Both the position numbers and the translations under genes were made by a program. From NCBI RefSeq assembly GCF_019973375.1, contig NZ_BPTV01000001.1:1674001-1738000 (forward strand): DNA of 64,000 nucleotides. Direction: 5' to 3'. This document shows, piece after piece, positions 17,871 to 27,254 of this stretch. Source of the stretch: Prevotella lacticifex. Its GTDB lineage: Bacteria; Bacteroidota; Bacteroidia; Bacteroidales; Bacteroidaceae. How positions within the stretch are numbered: the first letter of the stretch is position 1; each line of letters opens with the position of its first letter. A model generated the notes under the pieces. That model was given only the letters and a program-made list of their open reading frames with translations. It was not told the DNA's origin and searched no databases.

Positions 17871-20749
17871 ACAAACGTACAACTATACTCTTTCTCTTCT
17901 GTGCCGCAGCCCTCGGACTTTCAGCCCAAAGCCGTGACAGCAGAATAGGGACGGCTGTGGAGACGGCCATCAAGAAGATCGAATGGCCGACGGGCAGCGG
18001 TGTGTCGGTACCGAAGCTGATGTCGTATGAGACTAATGCCGACATGGAATCGCTGACCGTCAGACTCGACGATTCGGTCTCGAAGGAGAAGATAGACTCA
18101 CGTACGGTAAACAAACTATATAAGCTGCTGCGCAAGGGACTTCCGGCTGAATACAGGAAATATGATATTGTTGTAATCTCGGACGGCAGGACCCTCCAGG
18201 ACATTGCAAGCGAATCGCGGTCGGTCAAGCCAGTGACAACCTCTTGGGGCTCAACCGACTACAAGGGACAGCCATGGGTGCAGAACGTGTCGAGGCAGCT
18301 GACGGCGAGCAAGGGTCTCTACGACCGTCACATATCAATATGGTCGAGCCACGGCCGATATTACGACTCGTCGAAGGGGCAATGGAAGTGGCAGCGCCCG
18401 AATCTCTTCGGAACGACTGAGGACTTATACACCCAGACAATAGTGACACCTTATCTCATCCCGATGCTTGAGAATGCCGGTGCCGTGGTGTTCTCGCCAC
18501 GCGAGCGCGACTGGCAGAAGAATGAGGTCATCGTCGACAACGACGGCAGCCACAGGGGATATGTGGAGTATGGGGCCAAGAAGTGGTCGGCCACGGCCGC
18601 AGCCGGTTTTGCGTTTCATGAGGGTACCTATGCCGACGGCGAGAATCCCTTCACCAAGGGCACGGCGCGGAAGGTGAAGACGACAAAGGGAAAACGCGTG
18701 ACGATGGCGAGCTATCAGCCTTACTTCACCGAGTCGGGGCAGTATGCCGTCTACGTAAGCTACAATACGGTGAAGAAGAGCGTCGACGATGCCGAATACA
18801 CCGTATACCATAAGGGGCAGGCAACGACGTTCCACGTCAATCAGACGATGGGCGGCGGCACATGGGTCTACCTCGGCACATTTAATTTCGATAAGGGCAG
18901 CTCCGAGTTCAACAGGGTTGTAGTGTCCAACCACAGCTCCTCTAAAGGCTTCGTCACTACCGATGCCGTGCGCTTCGGCGGTGGAATGGGAAATATCGAG
19001 AGGGGCGGTGAGGTAAGCGGAATGCCCCGATGCCTCGAAGGAGCACGGTACAGCGCCCAATGGTATGGTGCACCGCGTGAGGTCGTCAGTGTCTATCAGG
19101 GGCAGAACGACTACAACGACGACATCAACTGCCGGTCGCTGATGACCAACTGGCTGGCCGGAGGAAGCGTCTACGTGCCAAGCAACGAGGGACTGAAAGT
19201 ACCTATAGAGCTCTCATTGGCCGTACACAGCGATGCAGGCTATGCCAAGGACGCATCGCTGACAGGAACGCTAAGTATCTGCACTACAGACTACAAGGGC
19301 GACAAGAGTCTGAATTCTGGACTGTCGAGGAGTGTTTCTAAGACCTTCGCCCAAGGACTTATAGATCAGATAAAAAGCGATGTCAGTGCACGATTTAACA
19401 CTTCATGGACGGTGCGCGGTGTGTGGGACAAGAATTACAACGAATGCCGCAGACCGGAGGTGCCATCAGCTATCCTCGAAGTTCTCTCGCATCAGAATTT
19501 CAACGACATGAAGTTTGGACAGGACCCGAACTTCAAGTTCACACTGGCGCGAGCAGCCTACAAGCAGATCGTAAAATTCGTCTCACGGCTGCACTCCACG
19601 CCGTACACCATTCAGCCGTTGGCTCCCGACCATTTCAGTCTTTCGTTAGTATCGAAGGGCCGCATCCAACTTCGGTGGCAACCGGTCAATGATCCTACGG
19701 AGCCAACAGCAAAGCCAAGCTGCTACATTGTTTATACGGCCATCAACAATGGCGACTTCGATAATGGCACAAAGGTCAACGCTACGAATTTCACTCTCGA
19801 CATGGAGCCAGGCAGCTTATACCGTTTCCGCGTTACGGCCGCCAACGATGGTGGCGAGAGTTTCCCTACGGAGGAGCTCGCGGCATGTTACAACAAGTCG
19901 GCGCGGAAAAACATCCTCATAGTCAACAACTTCCACAGACTTTCGTCACCGGCAATCATCGACAACGACCTGGAGCAGGGTTTCGACTTCAACGCCGATC
20001 CCGGTGTGCCCTATGGCAAGTATGCGGGATGGAACGGATTCCAAACCAATTACGACCGAACGATGATGGGAAAGGAGGGCAGCGCAGCCCTCGGCTATGG
20101 CGGTGACGAGCTCGTAGGAATCTTCATTATGGGCAATACTTTCGACTACCCGACGGAACACGCTCAGGCACTGGCAACAACGGGGCGCTACAATATCGTC
20201 AGTTGTTCGGCTGATGCCGTCGAGAACGGAACGGTGCGACTCAGCGACTACGATGCCGTCGACCTCATCAACGGACTGGAGGAGGACGACAGCCACTCGC
20301 TGGTTCATTATAAATCGTTCAACACGACGCTACAGAGGAAGATCGAGGACTATGTTCGGAATCATGGCCGGATATTCGTCAGCGGTGCTTATATAGGCAG
20401 CGACATGACATCTGACCAGGAGACGGCATTCCTCGGCAGGGTCCTCAAAGTCAGCTACAACGGACAGAACCGCGACCAGGTTAATCCAACAGTCACAGGG
20501 ATGGGCCAGACAATGAATGTGTGGCGGATAGTGAACGAGAGCCATTATGCTGCGGTGTCGGCCGACGTTCTCAACGCTGCCGACGGAGGCTACTGCGCCA
20601 TGAAGTATGCCGACGGCACCAGTGCGGCCGTGGCCTACGACGGCTCTGACTATAAGGCCTTTACAATGGGATTCCCGATAGAGTGCATCAAAGACGCGAA
20701 AACGAAAAGCGCTATTCTGCGCGGGATAATGGCATTCATACTGAAATAA
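17867..20749 (+). CDS. Secreted N-acetylmuramoyl-L-alanine amidase with inserted golvesin-like domain
   Basis: A 960-residue exported protein with signal peptide MNKRTTILFLFCAAALGLSAQ. An Amidase_3-like catalytic domain is split. The first half (about 135-215) carries SIWSSHGRYYDSS (likely zinc His) and TEDLYTQTIVTPYLIPMLENAG (likely zinc Glu). The second half (about 385-575) carries LSLAVHSDAG (second zinc His) and AILEVLSHQNFNDM (catalytic Glu). Between them sits a golvesin-like beta domain (SGQYAVYVSYNTVKKSVDDA, GGGTWVYLGTFNFDKG, VTTDAVRFGGG). A fibronectin type III domain (about 590-685) and a ~260-residue C-terminal alpha/beta region follow. Relatives are often auto-labelled xanthan lyase; the zinc-amidase residues make peptidoglycan hydrolysis the better call. 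Confidence 0.78.
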   Translation: MNKRTTILFLFCAAALGLSAQSRDSRIGTAVETAIKKIEWPTGSGVSVPKLMSYETNADMESLTVRLDDSVSKEKIDSRTVNKLYKLLRKGLPAEYRKYDIVVISDGRTLQDIASESRSVKPVTTSWGSTDYKGQPWVQNVSRQLTASKGLYDRHISIWSSHGRYYDSSKGQWKWQRPNLFGTTEDLYTQTIVTPYLIPMLENAGAVVFSPRERDWQKNEVIVDNDGSHRGYVEYGAKKWSATAAAGFAFHEGTYADGENPFTKGTARKVKTTKGKRVTMASYQPYFTESGQYAVYVSYNTVKKSVDDAEYTVYHKGQATTFHVNQTMGGGTWVYLGTFNFDKGSSEFNRVVVSNHSSSKGFVTTDAVRFGGGMGNIERGGEVSGMPRCLEGARYSAQWYGAPREVVSVYQGQNDYNDDINCRSLMTNWLAGGSVYVPSNEGLKVPIELSLAVHSDAGYAKDASLTGTLSICTTDYKGDKSLNSGLSRSVSKTFAQGLIDQIKSDVSARFNTSWTVRGVWDKNYNECRRPEVPSAILEVLSHQNFNDMKFGQDPNFKFTLARAAYKQIVKFVSRLHSTPYTIQPLAPDHFSLSLVSKGRIQLRWQPVNDPTEPTAKPSCYIVYTAINNGDFDNGTKVNATNFTLDMEPGSLYRFRVTAANDGGESFPTEELAACYNKSARKNILIVNNFHRLSSPAIIDNDLEQGFDFNADPGVPYGKYAGWNGFQTNYDRTMMGKEGSAALGYGGDELVGIFIMGNTFDYPTEHAQALATTGRYNIVSCSADAVENGTVRLSDYDAVDLINGLEEDDSHSLVHYKSFNTTLQRKIEDYVRNHGRIFVSGAYIGSDMTSDQETAFLGRVLKVSYNGQNRDQVNPTVTGMGQTMNVWRIVNESHYAAVSADVLNAADGGYCAMKYADGTSAAVAYDGSDYKAFTMGFPIECIKDAKTKSAILRGIMAFILK

Positions 20750-20770
20750 CATCAAAAAAATCATTATACT

Positions 20771-21118
20771 ATGACAAAGATTACAGCCAACGCTTCAGGA
20801 ACAAGAAGCATAGAAATCAGTGAGAAACATCTGAAAACCATCCGGAAATACTCTCTTCTCGATGGTCTCATCGATTCAAATGGAATAATAAACGAGGAGG
20901 TTCTCGACAAGTTGAAACTCAATGTCAGAGGTCTCCTGGAGTCGGCAAATGTCAAGGACAACGACTTGCTCGACTTATGTCTCGATGTCATCTACAACCA
21001 GAATATGAAAGCCATTGGACTCCAGAATCTTGTAAGTCTGTATGGCGAATGGCTGAAGACTAACGGCAACGATGCTCCTGCCGACGACAACCCTGATCCT
21101 AACGAGGTGACTGATTGA
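20771..21118 (+). CDS. Hypothetical protein (115 residues)
   Basis: No family recognised. The sequence is acidic and mostly helical (SEKHLKTIRKYSLLDGLID, EEVLDKLKLNVRGLLESANV, NDLLDLCLDVIYNQNMKA), ending in an Asp/Pro-rich tail (APADDNPDPNEVTD). No signal peptide or membrane segment is present. Its stop codon TGA (21116-21118) shares its A with the ATG of the radical-SAM gene, so the two are translationally coupled, which suggests a linked function. Confidence 0.65.
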   Translation: MTKITANASGTRSIEISEKHLKTIRKYSLLDGLIDSNGIINEEVLDKLKLNVRGLLESANVKDNDLLDLCLDVIYNQNMKAIGLQNLVSLYGEWLKTNGNDAPADDNPDPNEVTD

Positions 21119-23253
21119 TGGCAAACGGCAACAGCGACAACAGAACACGGGGATACTTGCTCACCGACTTCCTCCCTACAACGAAGAAGGAGGTGGAGTT
21201 ACGCGGATGGGATCAGCTCGATGTCATCCTCTTCAGCGGCGACGCTTATGTCGACCACCCGGCTTTCGGAGCCGCGGTGATTGGCCGTGTGCTGGAATCG
21301 AAAGGATTCAAGGTGGCCATAGTCCCGCAACCCGACTGGCACGGCGACTACCGTGACTTCAAGAAGCTGGGGAAGCCGAGGCTGTGCTTCGCCGTATCGC
21401 CGGGGGCTATGGACTCGATGGTTAACCGCTACACTGCCAACCGCCGAAAGAGACACGACGATGCGTACAGCCCAGACTCTCGCCACGACATGCGGCCGGA
21501 TTATCCCTCGATTGTCTACACCCAAATCCTGAAACAGCTCTTTCCCGATGTCCCAGTAATATTGGGCGGTATCGAAGCTTCGATGCGGCGATTGACACAT
21601 TATGACTATTGGCAGGACAGGGTCAGGAAGAGCATCCTCTGCGACAGCGGTGCCGACATGATTCTCTACGGTATGGGCGAGAAGAATACGGTAGCTGTTT
21701 GCGAGGCTTTGGCCGAAGGGAAGAAGATAATTCAACTAAGGGATATTCCGCAGACGGCTTATCTGAGTAAGGAAGAGGATATCCCCGGTGGAATTACCGA
21801 TGCCGACATCGTTCTCCACAGCCATGAGGAGTGCTTGGAGAACAAAAAGTTTGAGGCCGAAAACTTCCGACATATCGAGGAAGAATCCAACAAGATGCAT
21901 GCCCAGCGCATCCTCCAAGCCGTTGACGGTGAGTATGTTGTGGTTAATCCTCCTTACCCGCCAATGACAACCGAGGAACTCGACGCGGCCTACGATCTTC
22001 CCTACACCCGACTGCCGCATCCTAAATACCGCGGCAAGACGATACCGGCCTACGAGATGATAAAATTCTCCGTGACGCTGCATCGCGGATGCTTCGGTGG
22101 ATGCGCGTTCTGTACCATCTCGGCCCATCAGGGGAAGTTTGTGGTTTGCAGATCGAAGAAGAGTATCCTTCGCGAAGTGGAGCAGATTATCCACATGCCC
22201 GACTTCAAGGGATATATCTCAGATCTCGGCGGACCATCAGCCAATATGTACGGAATGCACGGACGGAACCTCAAGGCCTGCGAGAAGTGCAAGCGCCCGT
22301 CGTGCATCAATCCGGCTGTCTGCCCCAATCTTATCACCGACCACAGCAAGCTGCTCGACATCTACCATGCCGTCGACGCTCTGCCGGAGGTGAAGAAGAG
22401 TTTCATCGGCAGCGGAATAAGATATGACCTGCTCCTCCATCGTGGCAACGACGAGGCAAGTAACAAGGCAGCAGAGGATTACACACGCGAGCTCATCGTC
22501 AAGCATGTCAGCGGACGACTGAAAGTGGCACCGGAGCATACCTCCGACCGCGTGCTGAAACTGATGCGAAAGCCGTCGTTCTCGCAATTCTATGAGTTTA
22601 AACGCGTCTTCGACCGAATAAACCGTGAGGAGGGACTGAAAGAGCAGATAATTCCTTACTTCATATCTTCTCATCCAGGGTGCCACGAGGTGGACATGGC
22701 TGAATTAGCGGTGATAACAAAGGACCTCGACTTCCATCTTGAGCAGGTGCAGGACTTCACGCCAACGCCGATGACCGTTTCTACCGAGGCCTGGTATACG
22801 GGTTACGACCCTTATACTCTCGAGCCCGTATTCTCGGCCAAAACTCCGCAGGAGAAGCTCGCCCAACGGCAATTCTTCTTCTGGTATAAACCCGAGGAAC
22901 GCCGAAATATCGAGCATGAGCTCAGACGCATTGGCCGTCCTGACCTCATAGAGAAACTCTATGGTGGAAAGAACAACTATCATCCGTCGGCCAACGCAAA
23001 CGCGCATCATAATGCCAAGGACCGCAAACCGACGGCCGGACGTCACCCGAACGTGCGTTACGACGATAAAGCCATAGGCAGTACCCCGGACCAGCCTTGG
23101 CGCAGCGGAAGGGGCCGCAGCAACAATAAGGACAGAAAATATCATAGCGAAGGAGCAAAATTCAATAAGTTTAACTCCTCAAACGCCACCGCCAATGAGG
23201 GCCGTCGAGGTCAGTCGAATGGCGGAAGACAACGGAACCGCAACAAGCGATAG
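21118..23253 (+). CDS. YgiQ-family radical SAM protein
   Basis: The 711-residue cytosolic iron-sulfur protein has an N-terminal DUF-type YgiQ domain (DQLDVILFSGDAYVDHPAFG). The radical-SAM cluster motif is HRGCFGGCAFCTISAHQG (CxxxCxxC near residues 325-332). A ligand-rich segment, KACEKCKRPSCINPAVCPNL, may bind a second cluster. The tail (from about residue 620) is basic and low-complexity (Asn/Arg/Lys), possibly for RNA binding. YgiQ is conserved but its reaction is not established. I choose ATG 21118 over an upstream TTG because it gives the tight TGATG overlap with the preceding gene. A strong terminator follows the stop. Confidence 0.88.
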   Translation: MANGNSDNRTRGYLLTDFLPTTKKEVELRGWDQLDVILFSGDAYVDHPAFGAAVIGRVLESKGFKVAIVPQPDWHGDYRDFKKLGKPRLCFAVSPGAMDSMVNRYTANRRKRHDDAYSPDSRHDMRPDYPSIVYTQILKQLFPDVPVILGGIEASMRRLTHYDYWQDRVRKSILCDSGADMILYGMGEKNTVAVCEALAEGKKIIQLRDIPQTAYLSKEEDIPGGITDADIVLHSHEECLENKKFEAENFRHIEEESNKMHAQRILQAVDGEYVVVNPPYPPMTTEELDAAYDLPYTRLPHPKYRGKTIPAYEMIKFSVTLHRGCFGGCAFCTISAHQGKFVVCRSKKSILREVEQIIHMPDFKGYISDLGGPSANMYGMHGRNLKACEKCKRPSCINPAVCPNLITDHSKLLDIYHAVDALPEVKKSFIGSGIRYDLLLHRGNDEASNKAAEDYTRELIVKHVSGRLKVAPEHTSDRVLKLMRKPSFSQFYEFKRVFDRINREEGLKEQIIPYFISSHPGCHEVDMAELAVITKDLDFHLEQVQDFTPTPMTVSTEAWYTGYDPYTLEPVFSAKTPQEKLAQRQFFFWYKPEERRNIEHELRRIGRPDLIEKLYGGKNNYHPSANANAHHNAKDRKPTAGRHPNVRYDDKAIGSTPDQPWRSGRGRSNNKDRKYHSEGAKFNKFNSSNATANEGRRGQSNGGRQRNRNKR

Positions 23254-23301
23254 ACGGAATGGGGTGGGGCTGAGACAAGCCTTCGCCCCTTTCCGTTCCG
23301 T
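23254..23301 (+). terminator. Terminator of the amidase-YgiQ region
   Basis: ACGGAATGGGGTGGGGC (23254-23270) pairs with GCCCCTTTCCGTTCCGT (23285-23301); a GGTTTTTGCTGTTTTT stretch lies downstream. Confidence 0.65.
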
Positions 23302-23512
23302 TTGTGGCGGTTTTTGCTGTTTTTACGGCATTTTGTTGTAATCATCTGCGGGTAGTTGCGCATCATTTTGCGCGTATGGCCGAATCCCAGAGGAAGAGCA
23401 ATCCACCCGATTCCGGAACAGAAGAAGGACATTAGGAAGTGTCTGTAATTAAAAATATGAGAATGCTGACACCCCCTCGCGACATTCTCCGTGAAATTTA
23501 ATCCATCAAACG

Positions 23513-26266
23513 ATGCACTCAGAAGTAGAGAATACATATCCCGAAGGGGACAGAATGATGAATAAGGGCCTGTTGGACGAAAGCCAGTACAAGGTCGTAA
23601 CGGTACGTGGGGGATACCATCTCGTGCTTGCCCCTCCGGGATGTGGCAAGACTCACACTCTCGCTGAGCGCATTTGCTATGCCCATAACCATGGTGTCGG
23701 CTACGACGACATGATTTGCATGACGTTCACCAACCGTGCATCAAGGGAGATGCTGAACCGGATAAGACTACGAATCAATGATCCGTCGGTCGACGAACTG
23801 CAGGTTGGAAACGTCCATCGCTACTGTTCCAAATTCCTCTTTGAGTCGGAGATGATCAGTGCCGACTCGTCAATAATCGATGATGAGGAGGCGGTGAGCA
23901 TCATTGCCGACTATTTGCATGAGGACGACGAGACGGTTATGGGCGACTGGCGCCGTTTTCGGGTCTACAAGGAGATAATCTTCTTCCAGCATCTCATGTA
24001 CCAGCTTGAGCACAACCACCCGCTGAAGGTGCTGCTGCATCCTGAGGCGCTGACAGAGGAAAACCGACAGGGACTGAAGAAGATATGCGAATTGCAGAAC
24101 TATGAGTTCAACACTCAGTCGATGCTCGAAATCTATAAGCATGCTTACAACTACATTGACGATGCCAACGCACCACGGTTAAACCCCGACACGCGGAAAT
24201 TCGTGCGCAACGTAGCATTGAAAATGTATTACGCAAGCATGTATGAAAAGTACAAGACGGAGAACAACATGCTCGACTTCGAGGACCTACTGCTCAAGAC
24301 TTACGACGTTTACAAAGCGGATAAGGCAAAACCCGAGAGCGAGAGAAAGCTGAGCTACTACCACTGGATACAAGTCGATGAGGTTCAGGACCTTAACGAG
24401 ATGCAGTTAGCAATAGTCGACTTGATTACTGCCGACGACAACTTCACCGTCATGTACCTTGGCGACGAGCAGCAGGCCATATTCTCGTTCATGGGAGCAA
24501 AGATGGAGACGCTGATGGAACTGCGTATGCGCTGTAAAGGGAATATCCATCATCTGACAAAGAACCACCGCTCACCGAGCTATCTCCTCGATGTATTCAA
24601 CGATTATGCCGAGAAGACCCTGAAAATAAACCGCGACTTTCTGCCCACAAGCGACCGCATAGTGAAAGCGGCTCCAGATGACTTGTGCATCGTTTCGACG
24701 ACAACCGTCGACAAGGAAATCGTAAAGGTGGCGGAACTGTCGAAATCGTTCGTCGACAACAATCCGCGGGAGCGAACGGCCGTCATCGTCAACTCGAATC
24801 GCGATGCCGACAAAATCAGTGAGGAATTGGCTGCCGAGGGACTGAAGCACTTCAAAGTGTCGGGAAAGGACCTCTTCTCGACCAACGAGATGAAACTGAT
24901 TCTCGCGCACGTCAATGTTGTCAGCAATGAGAATAATTTCATCAGTTGGGCGCGGATTTTAAAAGGGTTGAAAGTGTTTCAGACGAACTCCTTGGCCCGC
25001 AGATTCCTTCGGAAACTAAGACAACTATCTATTGTTCCCACCGACTTTCTGCTCTATGACAGAAGCACTTACGTTATGGAGTTCATCCGTGATTACGAAT
25101 CCAAGGACATTGTAGTATTCGATACCGAGACCACGGGACTTGATGTCTTCAGCGATGATATCATAGAAATATCGGCTATCCGCACGCGGAAGGGTCAACA
25201 GATTGGAGAGCCATTAGACTTATACGTCAGAACCGACAAGACCATTCCAGAAAAACTCGGCGACAAGGTTAATCCAATGTATGCCCTCTATAAGGAGAAG
25301 GAGGCTAACGGCGGCCTGGTCTCGCACGCTGAGGCCATAAAGATGTTCCTCGACTTCGTTGGCGACTGCACTATCGTGGGCCACAATGTCAATTATGATT
25401 ACAATATCCTCGACAATAACATGAAGCGATATTGCGGCAAGAGCCTTAGCGAAAGGACGTTGCGAGTGTTCGATACCCTAAAGCTGATGCGTCTCCTAAA
25501 GCCGAATCTGACGAGCTATCGGTTGGAATCGTTGCTCGCCGTCTACGGACTCGAAGGAAAGAACTCGCATCAGGCCATCGACGATACTGCGGCTACGGTG
25601 AGCCTCCTCGCTTTCAGCTATCAGTGTGCAAAGGAAATAGCTGAGGCTCAGACAGCTTTCATCAACCACCCGAAAGTGATTCCGTTGACCGATAAATTCC
25701 GGCGCAACTATTCTGAAATATTCAAGCGGACATACGATAAGCTCTACAACTTGCCAACGAGTACAGAGCCTCCGATAGTAGAAGAGCTGAAAGAAGCTTA
25801 CAAATCTTTTGTCGACGAGGAATATATCCAGCCAATAACCAAGTTCGACTTGTTCCTCACTTACGTCACTAATGATGTCGTTGAGGATGAGTTCCGCCAC
25901 AGTCCGCTCATAGACCAACTGTCGCGATACTCCATTGACCTCGACACCCTGAAAGAAGCCGACTTCTGCAACTCTAAGAGTATCGTGGAGAATATCTACG
26001 TCACGACGGTTCATAAGGCCAAAGGACTCGAATTTGACAACGTTATCGTCTTCGACGCTGCCGATGGCCGGTACCCGAGTTACGTCAACTCAACGAAGAA
26101 ACAGGATGATGAAGATGCACGAAAGTTCTACGTTGCAATCTCTCGGGCTCAGAAAAGACTTTACATTCTCTACGCAACTGAGTCGGTCGACAAATATAAT
26201 AGGGTGCATAAACGTGAGATAACACCGTTCATGAGCACCATAATGCGCTACTTCACCAACAGATAA
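23513..26266 (+). CDS. UvrD/PcrA-type helicase with nested DEDDh 3'-5' exonuclease domain
   Basis: The 917-residue cytosolic protein combines two DNA-processing activities. The helicase N-part has Walker A APPGCGKTHTLAERI (about 43-57), motif Ia MTFTNRASREML, motif II VDEVQDLNEMQ and motif III YLGDEQQAIFSFMGA. A DnaQ-like exonuclease is inserted at about 533-700: FDTETTGLDVFSDDIIEIS (DxE), VGHNVNYDYNIL (Asp) and HQAIDDTAATVSLL (His/Asp), a complete DEDDh set. The helicase resumes with TTVHKAKGLEFDNVIVFDAADG and FYVAISRAQKRLYILYA. An alternative start ATGATG at 23555 has a purine-rich GAAGGGG just upstream. It stands alone after a 260-nt gap with no recognised feature apart from the terminator. 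Confidence 0.9.
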   Translation: MHSEVENTYPEGDRMMNKGLLDESQYKVVTVRGGYHLVLAPPGCGKTHTLAERICYAHNHGVGYDDMICMTFTNRASREMLNRIRLRINDPSVDELQVGNVHRYCSKFLFESEMISADSSIIDDEEAVSIIADYLHEDDETVMGDWRRFRVYKEIIFFQHLMYQLEHNHPLKVLLHPEALTEENRQGLKKICELQNYEFNTQSMLEIYKHAYNYIDDANAPRLNPDTRKFVRNVALKMYYASMYEKYKTENNMLDFEDLLLKTYDVYKADKAKPESERKLSYYHWIQVDEVQDLNEMQLAIVDLITADDNFTVMYLGDEQQAIFSFMGAKMETLMELRMRCKGNIHHLTKNHRSPSYLLDVFNDYAEKTLKINRDFLPTSDRIVKAAPDDLCIVSTTTVDKEIVKVAELSKSFVDNNPRERTAVIVNSNRDADKISEELAAEGLKHFKVSGKDLFSTNEMKLILAHVNVVSNENNFISWARILKGLKVFQTNSLARRFLRKLRQLSIVPTDFLLYDRSTYVMEFIRDYESKDIVVFDTETTGLDVFSDDIIEISAIRTRKGQQIGEPLDLYVRTDKTIPEKLGDKVNPMYALYKEKEANGGLVSHAEAIKMFLDFVGDCTIVGHNVNYDYNILDNNMKRYCGKSLSERTLRVFDTLKLMRLLKPNLTSYRLESLLAVYGLEGKNSHQAIDDTAATVSLLAFSYQCAKEIAEAQTAFINHPKVIPLTDKFRRNYSEIFKRTYDKLYNLPTSTEPPIVEELKEAYKSFVDEEYIQPITKFDLFLTYVTNDVVEDEFRHSPLIDQLSRYSIDLDTLKEADFCNSKSIVENIYVTTVHKAKGLEFDNVIVFDAADGRYPSYVNSTKKQDDEDARKFYVAISRAQKRLYILYATESVDKYNRVHKREITPFMSTIMRYFTNR

Positions 26267-26386
26267 TGACAATCCGCCGTTATCTTGGATGATGGGTAGA
26301 AGCAAATGACGGGAAGTGCAGAATCAAACAACGGGATGTAAAATTAATTCAAACCACATTCCGCTCAACACCAATCTCGTTATGTA

Positions 26387-26522
26387 CTGAAAACCAACGA
26401 CTTACAAGAACATGCCATTTGGCGTTGCAAAACGGTCCATTTCAGCTTGCAAAACGGTCCATTTCAGCTCGCGAAATGGACCGTTTTGCAAGCTGAAATG
26501 GTATGTATTATAATGCTGTAAA
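26387..26522 (-). repeat. Intergenic ~135-bp palindromic repeat element, copy 2
   Basis: Same family as 1192-1326 in inverse orientation. On the minus strand it reads TTTACAGCA, ATACATACCATTT, three palindromic modules (AAACGGTCCATTT, then AAATGGACCGTTT twice) at 22-bp spacing, GCAACGC, TTGTAAGTCG and TTTTCAG. It occupies most of the 340-bp gap 26267-26606 between the convergent helicase and zinc-ribbon genes; the rest shows nothing. Confidence 0.8.
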
Positions 26523-26606
26523 GATAATTCAGAGTCTCCGTTCGTGTTATCTTGGATTTTCAATACATTTTATTAATGTAAGAATCAAGATTAAAGGGGG
26601 AGAATA

Positions 26607-27152
26607 TCAGAATATGTTTCCAAACCAATTTCTGAATTCCAACCAGTACTTGAAGGCTGCGCTGTGGCTCGCTGCAAGAATCTTCGTTAAGCCGGCCAAA
26701 ATGTAAAGACCGAAGAAAACGAACAGAATAAACAGAATGCTGAAACCGAAGAACAGCCACAGATCGGCATCATCATACTCCTTGCGGAACCGCGAGATGC
26801 GCGAGCCCGACCAACCGAAGAACACTTCTATATGGTCGAGAACCTTTGTCAGTGTGGTTTTCGACTTCTTTCCTACGTTCTCCACAGTCCGTCCGGCACT
26901 CTTAATGGCCTCTACCGACGGATGGATGACCCTCGAATCCACAAAGGGCATCGACGAATAGTAGGGTAGCGACAGCTGGTCGTCCCTAACCGGTATGACG
27001 CTGCTGGCCTCGACAGTGAGATTGTCGGGCTTGCTCAATCGACAAGTAACGATGCCCTTGCAATAAGGACAACGATATTTGAACACACCATATTCGTCTG
27101 TTTCGGCAACGAAAGCCTTGCCACAGTGGCTGCACTTGACGCTGTATTTCAT
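26607..27152 (-). CDS. Zinc-ribbon membrane protein of unknown function
   Basis: The protein is 181 residues from the ATG at 27152. I chose this start because a promoter element (27175-27182) lies just upstream and would sit inside a longer version. A treble-clef-type zinc ribbon is at the extreme N-terminus: VKCSHCGKAF and YRCPYCKGIV (CxxC...CxxC, about residues 6-29). A polar linker follows, then one strongly hydrophobic segment near residues 133-158 (DLWLFFGFSILFILFVFFGLYILAG) and a short C-terminal helix. The N-terminal ribbon is likely cytosolic. It is divergent from the YidE-type transporter gene. No function is assigned. Confidence 0.7.
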   Translation of the reverse strand: MKYSVKCSHCGKAFVAETDEYGVFKYRCPYCKGIVTCRLSKPDNLTVEASSVIPVRDDQLSLPYYSSMPFVDSRVIHPSVEAIKSAGRTVENVGKKSKTTLTKVLDHIEVFFGWSGSRISRFRKEYDDADLWLFFGFSILFILFVFFGLYILAGLTKILAASHSAAFKYWLEFRNWFGNIF

Positions 27153-27174
27153 TGATTCTTCTATTTTATGATTG

Positions 27175-27182
27175 CAAAAGTA
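27175..27182 (-). promoter_or_regulatory. -7 promoter element for the zinc-ribbon gene
   Basis: Reads TACTTTTG on the minus strand, 22 nt before the ATG at 27152. Confidence 0.6.
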
Positions 27183-27199
27183 TAAAAAAATGACCAACA

Positions 27200-27232
27200 T
27201 TGCAAGAGATATGAATAAAATTATTACCTTTG
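27200..27232 (+). promoter_or_regulatory. Promoter of the YidE-type transporter gene
   Basis: TTG (27200-27202), a 22-bp spacer, then TACCTTTG (27225-27232), 22 nt before the ATG. The spacer is slightly long. Confidence 0.6.
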
Positions 27233-27254
27233 CACTACGAAAATTTAAATTCAA

